From assembly GCA_033064195.1 (NCBI GenBank), contig JARBJD010000019.1:1-64000 (forward strand): a DNA stretch of 64,000 bases, given 5' to 3'. Below the pieces are notes generated by a model that ran no database searches, was not told where the DNA came from, and worked only from the letters and a program-made list of their open reading frames with translations. This stretch comes from Blattamonas nauphoetae. Lineage: Eukaryota > Preaxostyla > Oxymonadida. A program made the position numbers and the translations under genes. Below are positions 12,486 to 25,007 of this stretch, piece by piece (position 1 is the first letter of the stretch; every line of letters starts with the position of its first letter).

Positions 12486-13058
12486 TCGCACAAATTACAA
12501 ATTACATTGGATATACTCATCTACATGCTTTTTTGAACAGAACCCTCTAGGCGCCTAATTAAGCGCCAAAAACCCGTGTCCTATCGTAGGACACGGGTTT
12601 TTGGGGGAGGACATGCCGACCCAAGCCAAAAATCGTCTACTATACTACTGCTGGCTCGATGTCTGGTGGCTGAAAATCTGCTGGATCCATTGTACATTAG
12701 GGCCGATCTATCCATCCTGCGTATGCCACTACCTCTTTTCGAAGCTATTTTAACCATGTTCCAGTTTCTCTCAATTCTTTTTCCTGCTTTAATCATTCCC
12801 TTTCACCTTCTGACATCATCAACCAACCATTGATCATTTTCTCCATTGTGTCCAGCTTTGATGAACAAGATGCCGTTAGCGTTTGTGCTGACTTCTAGAT
12901 CATTGCCAATATTGCTCCCTTAACTCCATTCATCTTATATCAAAATGAATTTGTCCATGCAACGTTCATTTTCTCTCATTCATCCTGACGTGATTTTTAT
13001 TCTTCTCTGTTGTCATAGAATCCAGAACCTCTCATTCTCCCTCCTCTTATCCCTGTGA
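12486..13058. other. Intergenic stretch
   Basis: No supported gene. It holds the strong hairpin at 12,566-12,604 followed by AT-rich sequence without obvious repeats. Confidence 0.4.
12566..12604. other. Perfect hairpin, 18-bp stem
   Basis: Two 18-nt arms (CCAAAAACCCGTGTCCTA and its complement) flank a 3-nt loop TCG. The hairpin is preceded by CCTAATTAAGCGC and followed by GGGGGAGGAC, a layout shared with the hairpin near the right end of the hAT-like element at 56,456. It is therefore likely the subterminal hairpin of a related transposon end. Confidence 0.7.
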
Positions 13059-16000
13059 TTGTCTAAACAAGCGATTGGTCTCATTATCTCTAAACAGGTG
13101 CACACCAATGCCGTTCAACCAGCCGAGCCGATCACAACACCACAATTCTCTGCTTCCGCATCTCCTGTGACGACACCGTCAATAATAATTCCCAACCCCC
13201 AATCTTCGGAACGGTTGGGCTGGGACACTGCCCTTTACCCCGTCAACAAAGCGGGACAAAATCAGAACACTCCCTGTGCTCGTCGTGACCGATCAGCCAG
13301 GACTCCCAATCCCTGGTATTCGGGAGACGTGCGACCAAACAATGTACTTCAACCTGTCGAAGGGGAGGAAATCATTCAATTCGTTACCTTCGCTATACCA
13401 GTCAAATATCCAGATTCACCCTCTCGCCGCGACTCATCGTCCTCTGGATACATTCATAGTTCACAAACGAGGAAAGAAGCCCCAAACATCATTCCAAATT
13501 GGGAAAGGTATCAAACGGACGATACAAATATACAATTGGTGCACCATCGCTCTTCCAAAACGAATCTCTAGACGAACAAGACACTACGTGTGAATGCCGC
13601 TGCTTTTTGTGCGTTCACCCGCCTTCGATCCCTTCGAGTGAACCTGCTTCCCATCCCAACACTTCCCCTTCACCGATCTCCACGCTCGATGCGTCACTCA
13701 TTTATCCACATCAGCACTAACTCCGACTTCTTGGTTACCTGAAGACGATGCCGAGGACAGTTCTGAGGACATGGGTGACAATCCTTATAAAATGGAGAAT
13801 GAATCGTCTTCACACCAAAACATCCCGACGCCGTCGATAACGATTCACAATCAACATAATTTGTTCATCTGAAAGCGAAGAGACGATCGATCTTGCATTC
13901 ACTTCCGTCTGTAGTCGCACACACCGACGGAGTACTTCGTGGCCGTAGTGCAGGTCACTTCCATCAATCAATGGAACCTGTCATCCTTCGCCTGGTTCAG
14001 AGGAGGATTATTTGCACAACGGCAACGATCTCGACGTGTCACGTCCTACTTCGCCCTCGCCTCTGCCTCCTTCTCCCACAATCGATATTTCATCACCGTG
14101 GATGGAGAGTTCTCGTTCAAATAATTTGAGAATGTTGGGAGACGATGATACCCTTCATCTAATCGACGGAGAGCAACACCATCGATTACCTCTCGTCACT
14201 TTTCCTGTCCTTCAATCCACACATCCCCTGGCTATCGCTCTTCCTTACGATGTGCCCGCCACGTCGTGTCCTCAACCATACCCAGCAGGCCAAGTTGCAG
14301 GGGCTGCTCCTGTTCAATCTGCCGTCGTTGTCAAAATAGAAGAACTGACTCCAACTCCCCCCTTCTCCATTCCTGCTTCATCTACAGTGAATGTGAACAA
14401 AGAGATGCGGTCAGCTGAGCCCCAACAGTATCAGCCATCATAGAATTCTCTCTGATTCACGTGGGAGTCGCTTCTATTGGGCGTTTGTTCAGGACTGTTC
14501 TATTTCATGGTTCCACCTTGTCTTCAGGCGCGGTGTATAACATAAATCATTTTCGTTAGGAAGTATCTGGCCTTGATGAATTTCAGTGGTGGATTAATCG
14601 ACTCCAGGGCAGAATGTTGACGGATTTCAATCGTCACCGATCTTTCCCAACTTGTCAATCCAAGAGGTTCTTTAACGCTTCTTTTTAAGAGTGTCGGATT
14701 GATCAACCCAAAGTGACTAATTCTCCAAATCCTCACTCAACTTCTCAGCTTTTTGCCCTCTTTTCTCCACAACCAGCCATCCGTTTTGAATCACATCAAA
14801 TGCATTGTGATCGTGTGGATCTCGACAAAAGCTGCTCAAAAAATTAAAGATCTTTTTTTCTAAGTATTTTTTGTCGAGAAAAATATGGGTTTTTTTCGAT
14901 TTTCCCAAATACCCAGAATTTTTTCTCAATTTTAACTTTAAAATGGGACACGAAGAAAAATTGTATTCTGATATTGCATTCTGCTTCCTGTTTTGTTGAA
15001 TCTTCATCATCTCAGTTTTGTACTCTCATCTTGTTTCAGTTGGGTGCTTTTGGGTGCAACTGTCTTTGATTGCATCACCCACTTCACTGGAATTATTGAG
15101 CAAAAAACAATCATCAACCGAGAGTGAAACGTGAAAAGTCCTCTTTCCAGAGAAGAAAAGGGAAATATGGTTATCTACGAGATCTAACCGATTCATCGCC
15201 ACTCAGTACGAAGGAGTGTTTATCGAAACATTTCTGTGAAGTACCACATCAATCTCTGAAGGTGGAAGGCAAAGTTGTCCACGATTAAACGGGGATGAGA
15301 AGAAATTCACGTTCAAGTTGCAAGGGACATCCATGAGGTTGTCAGGACATAAAACTCTCTTTTCCAACGATGAGATGGTAAAAAAGTGGAGGATAAGAAT
15401 CGATCATCGTTACAATCTGGACGACATACACTCCATTGACGATACGTCCATTGGTCCTCTTCATGTCATCGAATGCTCAGACCTGATCGTTCAATTCATC
15501 TCTGTATGTCCAATTTGTTTTCATTTATCTACTGAAAGGCACAAGGGTTGCATGATTTCTCCAACTTCATATCATTTGGAACGAAAGCACAATTAACCAA
15601 CTGAACCACCATTCTCTTTCTAGTCGTTCTTCGCTGCAACGTGCTGCTTCTCCGACAACAAAAGTATCAGTCTAATCTGCCTCTCTCGATCATGCAATCC
15701 ATCCATGTATTCCAAACAATGTCATACTGTGACTTTTGCTTCATTGAAGACCATGAATGGAAGTACTCTTGCAATTGCCAGCGCATCCCCGAAATCCAGA
15801 CATCGTTCTTTGTTTCGTCTTCTCCGTTCACCAAACCGGTGGGACACTCAGAATCACGAACAAAGAATTCACTTCATATTGCATCGAAACGACGGTCAAA
15901 TCCAGAAATCTCCGTCAGAGAGAAGTCATCACGATGCAAACGGGAAATAACTTCCAAATCGCCTTTGCGAACGACGAAACATGTGTCGTGATCAAGGAAT

Positions 16001-17010
16001 TCACAGGCCAGAACCCTGGCTGCCCCATGGTGAAGATTATTCAGTCGAACAAGCAGGATGGCATAGCATGGAACGACATCGTTCACTCACCCAACGAAAA
16101 CTCAACAAACAACTCGAATGCTGGCCAAACAGAAGTGATTCTAAGTCATCTGGACTAACAGTTCTGGATTCTTCAAACTCTCCTCTTGCTTCCTCTCAGC
16201 ATTCGTCTGTCATTTGACAGTACTTGCGTTGTCTGGCAGGATCTCGTTGGATTGATTAGACTACTTCTGAGAATCGGGAATTTGATGATGACATCGCACC
16301 AACTCTTCCGATTATTCGTCCATATTTTCAACTCTGTCGACTTGTAATGGATAAGCTGCCATTCAAGCTCTTCGCGCGCTGGGTGAAGCCCATATATGTC
16401 GTCCTTCGCGTCCGCCACTGATGTGATGATTCAGCTGAATTCAACAACGTATTTCCCACAATCTTCTTCGTTCAACTACTCCCACTGTCTCTGTATTGCT
16501 AGCATTGTTAATTGTGAGATCGATCTTGATGATGTGTCCACATTCCCGAATGTTGCTTCATTCTTCTTCAAAATACTGGATTCGATCATTGGCAACAGCT
16601 ATTCCAGACTGTGGAATTACAACATCACAAAAAAATCGACGCAAGACGCGCGTTTCAAAGCTTCAGCTGGGACAAACAAAAGTTGCATCTTCCCAACGTT
16701 CTCCCCAATAAACCCGTTTCTCAACTCAGACTTGCTGAGCCCACACAGCAACACTGGGATGGACGCGTTTTCATAGCTTCAGCTGGGACAAACAAAAGTT
16801 GCAAAGTCAGGGAGCTAGTTCACAAAGACTCGAGCCCTGTCTCCCTCTCCACCGATTCTGCCGATCAAGCACTTCATTTTGAATGCGTTCAACATCATTG
16901 CCAGTCACATGATCAGACGATACTTGACAAAGCAGACAGGACTCCCGCCAATTCACAGATCAAGCTGGACTCATCAGGATCTTGTCAGATCCACTCGGGG
17001 GCTGAATAAT
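13059..17010 (+). pseudogene. Fragmented plus-strand coding region, unknown function
   Basis: I do not recognise this sequence. Plus-strand frames with coding character follow each other but in shifting frames: 13,059-13,593 (two overlapping frames, Pro/Ser-rich versus basic), 14,012-14,443 (Pro/Ser-rich), 15,757-16,158 (with the word TMQTGNNFQIAFANDETC), about 16,220-16,350 (hydrophobic helical, LVGLIRLLLRIGNL) and 16,611-17,009. Minus-strand frames are shadows. Either a multi-exon gene with short introns or, more likely given the many stops, a decayed gene. A minus-strand AT-rich interruption lies about 14,450-15,300. Confidence 0.28.
16648..16802 (+). repeat. Short direct repeat, two copies 115 bp apart
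   Basis: The phrase AGCTTCAGCTGGGACAAACA, with ~15 further matching bases, occurs at about 16,652 and again at about 16,767. The copies lie in a fragmented coding region and may be a local duplication. Confidence 0.6.
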
Positions 17011-17243
17011 GTGTTTATTTCCAGTCTGTGGGATCTGGATCATCGTGTGGATGGCCATTTTACCCAATTTGTTGGTTGGTTCATCTTTAGTTTGGAAGAC
17101 CTCTCGCGTCATTTCAATCGCGCTGTCACTCCCGGACGAACACGTCAATTGCTGGGATTCCGGTCAGCATCACCTGCAATCAAATCAACAAAAGAAACCC
17201 AGAATTCTCAGCAAGAATATTCCCAAAATCAGGACCAAACCAC

Positions 17244-19210
17244 GTGGATGACCATCTCCCTCATTTCTCACGATTCTCCCAGAAAATCATCTCTTTCAAC
17301 GACTCAGCCACTCGCCACCCCACATCACTCTGTTACCACTGCCTCTTATCCCCAAAAATTCCGCCCATCCCCATCATTATCCGAACTCATCCTACCATTG
17401 AATCTCCAGCGCCAGATGCACCCATTGTCCTCAACTCTGTCCCCTCTCCAATATCTGTACATCCACACACGCAGCCAGGACACTTCACTCTTTTTCAAAA
17501 CCGTCCCGACCTTCTCCAGAATTCCATCTCCACCTCGTTCTTCGCCGTCCCTCTCGAGGAGAAGAGATGGCGAGCAAAGCATGTAAAATCTCTTACAAGT
17601 ATAAAATGACGAAATTTCAGCAAAACATCCGGTTTCGCCGCTGCTCTCGCTGACTTATCTCTTCCAACCCTTCCTCCCCAAACTCCACGTGATCTCTCTC
17701 ATCACTCCATTGTCACTCACGTACTCAGGGCTGATCCTCGGCAACTCTGAAGAACTCGTCAGAAAGCGAAACCAATCCCCAAACACCCCCAAAAGCGGTA
17801 AACAGGAAGAAGACAGGCTTCCAAGCCAGCTCCACCTCGACCTGTTTCCACTCTCGTCCCTCCTTTCTCTCTCCTTCCCCTCATTTTCCACCTCAAGGAT
17901 TGATCCTCCAACCACCCCATCGCCAAACAAGATGAATCACTCTGACTTATCTCGTTTCAAATCAACTCGTCTCTCTTTCTCGTTCCGATACACACCAAGT
18001 GCGCAGAAGGGATGCAACAACTTCAAAAAGAACCATTTTGCTCCAGCCGAGTCACAGCGAATCCACACAAAGACGTGGATCGAGCGACAGAAGAAATGGA
18101 GGGGTGTATGTTACTCAGTGCGGAAGAGTGTCTGGAAGCATTCATCACAGGATCTGATGACGACTACAGTGCGATGCTGGGTCGGCTGAAAGGGATGATG
18201 AAGAGCGGAAACACACTCAGAACGATGAACGAGGCGGTGAAGGATTATTATGTGGATTTGATGAGAGGTTTCATGTTTCAGCTGGAAGAGTATTTTTCGG
18301 CTGAAAAAACAGGACACACGTGGGGAAAAGATGAAGAAAGAGTCCGAGAGCGACAAGTGTCTCAGTTGGACAGTCTATATCGACTTATCCTTCTCTCCTT
18401 CCATCTCATCCGGCTTTCCTCGCATTTTCGCAGAAGCGCCCGCCCACTTTCTGTGCCCGAGTGAAGTCACTGGACGCTGTGCTCTTCGCAGCTGGCCTCG
18501 ACAACCCTGCCCAGATCCAACCATCACTCTGCACACTCCAAATGACGATCCAAACAGCTCTTAACCCATCTGTGCTCCTCAACCCACTTTTCCCGCTCAC
18601 CCAGTCTCATCTTCCACAAACTTGGGTGACGTCGCCGTCTGCATGTCAAGTGTGGAATGCAACAACCAACATTCACATCCACATTGTTGCTGAGGAAGAG
18701 CTTCTCACTTCATTGCAGCTTGCTGATGGCAAGTTACATGCTTTTCTCTTCGTTTGTCTTGATTTTAGTGGTGTATTTCTCCCATTTCATGCAAGTTCTC
18801 ATTCCACTCTAAACGAAGACAAGTGAAGTGAAACAAAGATAAGATCAACCCGTGATGCTCTTCTCGACAAAGAGAGGAAGAGGGTAGACTCTAGGAGGAC
18901 AGGAATGAGTTCACTGATTGACATGATGAGTGCTGAGAACGAGCCATGGACGTCTGCGTTGGGGGAGTATTCGGGAAGGAGAGGGGCAGAGATGGAGGAG
19001 AGGGAAGAGGACGTGGACGGGGTGGTTGACAACGATAGTGCAGACAGTCGCGTTAGCATCCAGCAGACCTTGCATGAGACAGTCGACACAGATCCCGATC
19101 TACTCAGCCTCTTCCCTGTCCGTCTTCTCGACTCCTCAACGAAGAGTGGGAGGAGGATCGACACAGTTGTGATGACTGTCACTCTGACCTGCCACCAGTT
19201 GTCTGCGTGA
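17244..19210 (+). CDS. Probable intron-containing gene or remnant, unknown product
   Basis: I do not recognise the product. Three stretches look like exons. About 17,244-17,600 is Pro-rich (IPPIPIIIRTHPTIESPAP). About 18,050-18,357 is acidic and helical (LLSAEECLEAFITGSDDDYS); it can be spliced at GTGTCTCAG to an acceptor TTTTCGCAG at about 18,433, giving a phase-0 77-nt intron and a continuous frame KRPPTFCARVKSLDAVLFAAGL to about 18,730. About 18,850-19,210 encodes STRDALLDKERKRVDSRRTG, then an acidic tail ending in a TGA. The links between stretches and the true start are not resolved; some frames may be broken. Confidence 0.35.
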
Positions 19211-20283
19211 GAGCGATCAGTCTACAAACGAACGACGGTGACGTGGATGTCAGGTTGAGAGTGTGTGGCTGACACGTCGCACAGAATGATCCGAGCGAAG
19301 GATCCCGACGGGAAAGGGTCGAACGGACGACAATGCCCGGTTTCCTCGAGAAGAGAAACAATGAAGGAACCAAGTGGAGAGAATATCAATCCATTCTGAG
19401 ATATCACAGTGCTCCGAAAAACCCGATAAGCACTCAAAACCCGTTTTTATTCGATTACATTCTGATTTTCAACTATAGTGCTAAAAATTTGTTTTCTAAT
19501 CTCTTAAAAACATGTTTTCAATCGTTCATTGAGAGAGAGAATTACCATAAATCACTCTAAACAATGACGCAGTTGATGAAGAATGGGGAACAATACTTAC
19601 TCTCCGACGCTTCTTGATTGATAAAACCAGGCTAGATCATGGTGTTTATGTCCATAAAGTCAAATTTCAAAAGGTAGCTTAAAATGAAATGATAATAGAG
19701 TACATTTCCAATTATTTCAGGAACCTGATCGCGAGAAGATGAGAAGAAGAAAAAGAATAGAAACATATTGACAGATTGAGTCTATCAGCATGGTGAATAT
19801 TTGATCTTCCGCCTGTTCCAGCGAATCACTTGCAGTTGATATCGAATCTGTCACACGTTGGGCAAAGAATGAACGACAGCCACGATTTCCCGCGGTAAGA
19901 TGGATTGTACAGTCTCAAATGGAGAAAATATCATTTGCGAAAGCCAATAAAGAGCATTCGTCTCGTGTGTGATGGTCATTTTAGGGATTTTTTGAGAGAG
20001 TTCTTTTGATGATTCGTGGGGAGGCGGTCGCTTGATTCGTTGACACAGTGATGTGAATTTGCTTCGAATGAATCTGGTGGATCTTCAAGTGAGCAAGTTT
20101 CAACACCCTACAGTTGGACATTTGAATCAAATGATGAGGACGACAAAGACGAACGTTAAAGCCAACAGTGGTTGAATGAACGGTTTCATTCGGTTGCCAA
20201 TACACGATAAAAAAGCAAGATTACAATAGAATGATGAAAAACTAACAAACACGAAGTTTTTTCATCCATTCTGGAAAAAGAAT
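19211..20283. other. AT-rich intergenic stretch
   Basis: No supported gene. The sequence is AT-rich with only short chance frames on both strands. Confidence 0.4.
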
Positions 20284-20355
20284 TGCCGATCCCAGGATTC
20301 GATCCTGGGACTCAGGAGTGAAAGTCACCCAATCTACCAACTACACCAGTCGATC
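20284..20355 (-). tRNA. tRNA-Glu(UUC)-like locus, arms mispaired
   Basis: Read on the minus strand, this 72-nt unit has a perfect A box (TGGTGTAGTTGG), a B box (GGATCGAATCC), a 5-bp T stem, loop CTTTCAC with anticodon TTC in the correct position, and a T5 stretch four bases downstream as a Pol III terminator. The acceptor strands (GATCGAC and GATCGGC), the D stem and the anticodon stem (GGTGA and TCCTG) do not pair well. The 3' half is consistent with a normal tRNA-Glu; the 5' half is not its partner. It may be a pseudogene, a chimera of two tRNAs, or require editing. Confidence 0.42.
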
Positions 20356-20394
20356 ATTTTTTCATCAATTAACTTCAGTACAGATATCATTTTA

Positions 20395-20512
20395 AAACAC
20401 CAACTTTTTTTTGAGTTTTCCAACTTTTTTTTGAGATTTCCAACTTTTGTTCAGATATCCAACTTTTGTTCAGATATCCAACTTTTGTTCAGTTTTAGAA
20501 CTTTACTCAAGA
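20395..20512. repeat. Short tandem repeat, ~20-bp unit
   Basis: About five diverged units of the form CCAACTTTTGTTCAGATAT, the first two reading CCAACTTTTTTTTGAG. They lie between the tRNA-like locus and the SPFLNW-family pseudogene. Confidence 0.7.
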
Positions 20513-20521
20513 AAACCAACT

Positions 20522-23500
20522 TCAAATTGAGGCAGCCGTACACAGATGGCGTATATATGCTTCTGATGGAACAAGAACACGGTTTAAGACGGTCTCGTGA
20601 ATAGTTTGTTGTTCAGAAGAATCTTCGATTTCGAGTTTGTTCAGTGCATATGAAGTTGCCAGCCAGAGGGAAAGAGTGATGATGGAGATGAGATATGAGT
20701 GAATATCTTGAGTATCAGCAATTGAGAGGGACAGTGGGTTCAGAGAGGTGAGGAGATGAATGATTAGATCCGCATTGACCAGTCTCAGGTGCATCTGAGT
20801 CGATGTGTTGTGGTGATAGACCCTCCACAAAACCGGTTTTATTTATTCAACCGGCTAAAATCAAAATTAGACGTTTCATCCAAAATTACTCGATTATCTA
20901 TTACCACGTCACTTAATACACCCTTTCAAGTAGACCTAGTATTTTTTCAAAAACCAAGAAGTGACGAAAAGAAGGCATTTTCCCCATTATTTGGAAACTT
21001 TCTCGTTGTTTTTTGTGATATTGATGATCTTCTCTCTCATCAAACTACCGTAACCATGTTTCTAAGAGTTCTGAAATTACAATTCTTGCATAATATTTTC
21101 AAAATTGATCTTATAATGAATAAAACCGGTGAGCTGTCCAAAATTTTGGACACCTTTGATCGCTTTTCCAGAAAAGTGGACACCTGCCAAAGGTGTCCAA
21201 AATTTTGGATCAATTTTTGGAAACAATCCCAGGATTTGGACACCCCCAGATTCTGGACACCTGTCTGCCAAAATAGGAGGTTAGGTGTCCAAAATTCTGG
21301 ATTTTTGGAAAAGCGTGAAAAACAATCAGAAAAGAGTTCATGAGATACAAAACCCAATAAACGGGGAAAAATGAACGAGAAAAATGGTCCTATACAGAGG
21401 AAGCGATAGATCATGATGAACGATGAAATGAGAGAATTGAAGAAGAATTGAGGAAGATAATGGAAAAAAGTAAAGAAATAGTGAGTGGAAGGGCCAAACA
21501 AGTGAGAGGAAAGAATTGGACATTGTAGAAGTGATTGTTGAGAGGATCGATGTGGATCGATGAAAGTCCAGATGAGAGGGTCATTTATCCCGCAATCGGG
21601 GTTGCATAATGGCCTGGGGAGGAGAGCATGCTCGAAAAAGATACAGCCATGGTAGTTCAGAGGAAACCGCGGTCTTGTATTTGAATCTTCCCAAGGCACC
21701 GAATCATCGTGTAGAATACCCGATTGCCCCAAAGCGGGTATTGCTGTCTTGAGTTTTGTGGGTAAGGGTGCATCCACTGGGATGATGTCTGACATCTCTG
21801 CATTTGGAAAATGAAGTCTGTTCATATCGCTGCAACTCTGTCAATCAGCAAGAACAGTGAGAATAAGAGCAGTTGCATCGTGCAAGAAGAGAAAGATATC
21901 ACCATTTGTGACTTCAATATTTCGACCTGTCTATTTACAGATGATCCGTGAACTGTTTGCTTTTGTTGAGTTCCTCACGAAAGAGTCAACGAGATGAAAG
22001 CCTGAAATCGATCCATTATGGAATGTCTTCCATTGATCTCCACACAATTTCGAACTAGTTCGGAGAGCGAACTGGAAAATGTGAGTTTGTTTCATTTGAA
22101 AGAGCTTGCTTGAGGACGAAGAAACTATTACGAATTTTGCTTAGTGTAATGAAGAAGGGGTTGAACCGGTCCAAATTAGCTTCGTCAATTGGTAATGTTA
22201 AGAGAGGAGCTGATGTGCTATTGCTGACCCATTCTTTCGCAAAATAGTTGTCTACTGCGCGAATGAGAAATCATCCACTGAACTCCTGTTCCCTCACACT
22301 CTTGTCATCCAACGAGCCTTATTTATTCATCAACCTTCTCTCCAAACTCAAGATGCCGAATGCCCAGAACTGAACAGTCTATTCACAGCTGCGGACCCAG
22401 TCATCAACTTCTGCATTCTTCTTGACACTCAAGCCTACACTTGCCCAATTTAGCGAGTTCACACACTCCTGTGACTAGCAAGGCTCAGGGCAGACACATA
22501 TTGGTTGAAGGTCCACATTTTTCTGCCCAACCTGTTTCCATCACCACGTTGTCCAACAATATGAATGAGATGAAAGAATCTCCACACTCCCAAATGTATT
22601 CTTCTTCATTATGCCGCTATTCTGGCTGGAAATAGTGAAGTGGCACTTGAATCGACATTTTTTGGATGTATCCAACAGCGTGGAGTATTTGGAAAGAAGC
22701 GAATGGAAAGAGGAGAGCCTGGGGCCAGTTCAGATGATCCCAAAGTCGTTCCCCCATCCGTTTTCCCACCTCCACCAAAAGAATCTGAATTTCTCTCAGA
22801 TTGCCCAGTCGTGTCCTGTCCGCGCTGTTAAATTCTGCAGATAGGTTCAGGATGATCTACAAGCTATGTGTACTTGCCGAACTATCGATAATTCCTGTTC
22901 TGAGCACGATCTCATCGACCATCACCAGAAACTCTCATCAACTCGTCATCCATCACTGTTTCCGTCTTTAAGAAACACCCTCACTTGTTTGGCCCTTCCA
23001 CTCACTATTTCTTTACTTTTTTCCATTATCTTCCTCAATTCTTCTTCAATTCTCTCATTTCATCGTTCATCATGATCTATCGCTTCCTCTGTATAGGACC
23101 ATTTTTCTCGTTCATTTTTCCCCGTTTATTGGGTTTTGTATCTCATGAACTCTTTTCTGATTGTTTTTCACGCTTTTCCAAAAATCCAGAATTTTGGACA
23201 CCTAACCTCCTATTTTGGCAGACAGGTGTCCAGAATCTGGGGGTGTCCAAATCCTGGGATTTTTTTAAATTACAGGTGTCCATTTCTGCGTTTTTTCGAC
23301 AAGTGTCCACTTTTCTGGAAAAGCGATCAAAGGTGTCCAAAATTTTGGACAGCTCAAAACCGGTTTTGTATATTTTAGCCGGTTTTGTGGAGGGTCTATG
23401 AAGACGGTCGAGCATCTTCATCGTAGCAGTGATGAGTGTATGATTGGCACAAGAAAGAAGGATCACGAATGATTGCATAAATTCCATCAGATTTTGATCA

Positions 23501-23703
23501 GTTGACTCCATAGCTGGACATATGAACTTGTCAGCGTCGTCTTCGTTCGAATATCTGATTTGTTCGAGAAATAAGACGGCTTTCTTGACGAAATCATCAG
23601 TAAATACACAGTCATGTTGAATCAGGGGGCATGGGTTCGGCACGTATGGTAAGGTTCGGAATGTATGTCTTTTTAGTTTTTCAAGCTGGATAGAAGAGTC
23701 CAA
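20522..23703 (-). pseudogene. SPFLNW-family pseudogene split by a transposon
   Basis: Two minus-strand pieces belong to the same family as the array at 33-64 kb. The N-proximal piece (about 23,399-23,703) matches the first third of the family, ending in ITATMKMLDR. The C-proximal piece (20,522-20,816) resumes with RLVNADLIIHLLTSLNPLSL and continues through the HETVL..VLVPSEAYI..LC region. A 2.58-kb element sits exactly between them, next to a TA dinucleotide. The far N and C termini are absent, and the two pieces are not in the same frame across the junction, so the gene is also decayed beyond the insertion. It is the only family member here on the minus strand. Confidence 0.8.
20819..23396. 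mobile_element. TA-flanked transposon with long inverted arms
   Basis: The element runs from GACCCTCCACAAAACCGG to its exact 18-bp inverse, flanked on both sides by TA (20,817-20,818 and 23,397-23,398), as in Tc1/mariner-type elements. Inside, about 21,123-21,508 and 22,979-23,352 are nearly identical inverted arms containing many GGTGTCC/GGACACC words. The left side carries an extra ~270 bp between the tip and the arm. The centre (21.5-22.98 kb) has no recognisable transposase. It interrupts the SPFLNW-family pseudogene. Confidence 0.85.
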
Positions 23704-25007
23704 AATGCCAAAATACCACTATAGAGTGAACAGGGCCCCCATGCATTAGATGATGCAATTTCAACAAACATTGATTTGTAATCGGAGAAAGAAAGGATAA
23801 ACCAGACTTACCCAAGTTTGTCAATTTTTCGGATCTATGATTCGATGTTGACCACAAACATCAAGAAATCACATCTAAATGATCCATAAAAGAAGAATCT
23901 GGATGAAAACAATGGATATCTTGGTGAGGAAGTAAAAATTGTGACATTTTAGCGGAGAGTGATGATCTGACTTTTCTCTCTCATTTCAGCTGCTATTCTA
24001 AAAATTTTTCGGATTCATAAAATTTATTGGAGTTTGAGGGCGATACAATATGTTAAAACGGTGATGTGCAACATACTCGAGAAAGAATCCAATTGCTTTT
24101 TTCTTTTTGAGAATTTGGCATCGTCACGTAACAAATCTCGAATTTCTGCCGAATTCATTACTCATTGATCTCTTATTAATCAGTTTTTCTTATTGTGAGA
24201 AATAAAGATGACCACAAACAAAAAGAGATGCGTTTGTCAAAGTCGATGATGTGACCCAGATCGGGGTTGTCACTCATTTTGAACACCTGTAAAATAGTCA
24301 TTCTGTACCAATCCGTTCGATTAGTTCTCATTCACATCACATTCATTGATGTCTCTCTCCTTTTTTGAGAAAAGTGTGTTGAAATCGACGGATCAATGGG
24401 AAAAAATGAAAAAAGTCGACTTGACACTCTTCCCGACACTTGGCCAGTCATTGGAAACTCGTGACATACGTACCGAACCTTGCCATACATACCGAACTTG
24501 TGCCATACAAACCGAACTTTACCATACATACCGAACCCATGCCAATCAGGGATATTAGAGAGCGATAGACAACAGATTTCTCGGATGTCGATTGGATAGG
24601 TTTGCCATCCCAATTCTGGAAGGCTGGATGATCAAAATGGAATGAGTAAGAAAGGAAGGAAGACCATCATGGCAACGTTCATTTGAGAGTGATATTGGAG
24701 AGATCGGATGATTCATTGAGTTGGAGGGTGGAAGAATCAACAATTATGGGGTTCGAGCGAATTCAATAAATTGAGAAAAAGCGAAGGATACAACTCAGAA
24801 CTAACAGAAAAGTGAAAAACAGAGAAAAAAGTGAGTTTCGAAAAAGCCTGATCTTGCGAAATATCGTCCAATGTGTCAGAGCACTTCGTGACATATCTTC
24901 AATATCCGCAGAAGAGGACAAAATCAGAAAAATCACAAAATTAACTATAAGCGAAGGGAATTTGATGGGATTGACCAAGAATACAGTCATTTCATTCGAC
25001 CAGTCTG
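23704..25007. other. Intergenic stretch with a small tandem repeat
   Basis: No supported gene. It is AT-rich, with the tandem repeat noted at 24,464-24,545. Confidence 0.4.
24464..24545. repeat. Four ~20-bp tandem units
   Basis: Units of the form GCCATACATACCGAACTT repeat four times with few changes. Confidence 0.8.

Noticed and set aside
21630-21720. tRNA-like sequence in the centre of the TA-flanked element
   Set aside because: An A-box-like TAGTTCAGAGG is present, but the B box is poor and no cloverleaf can be drawn.
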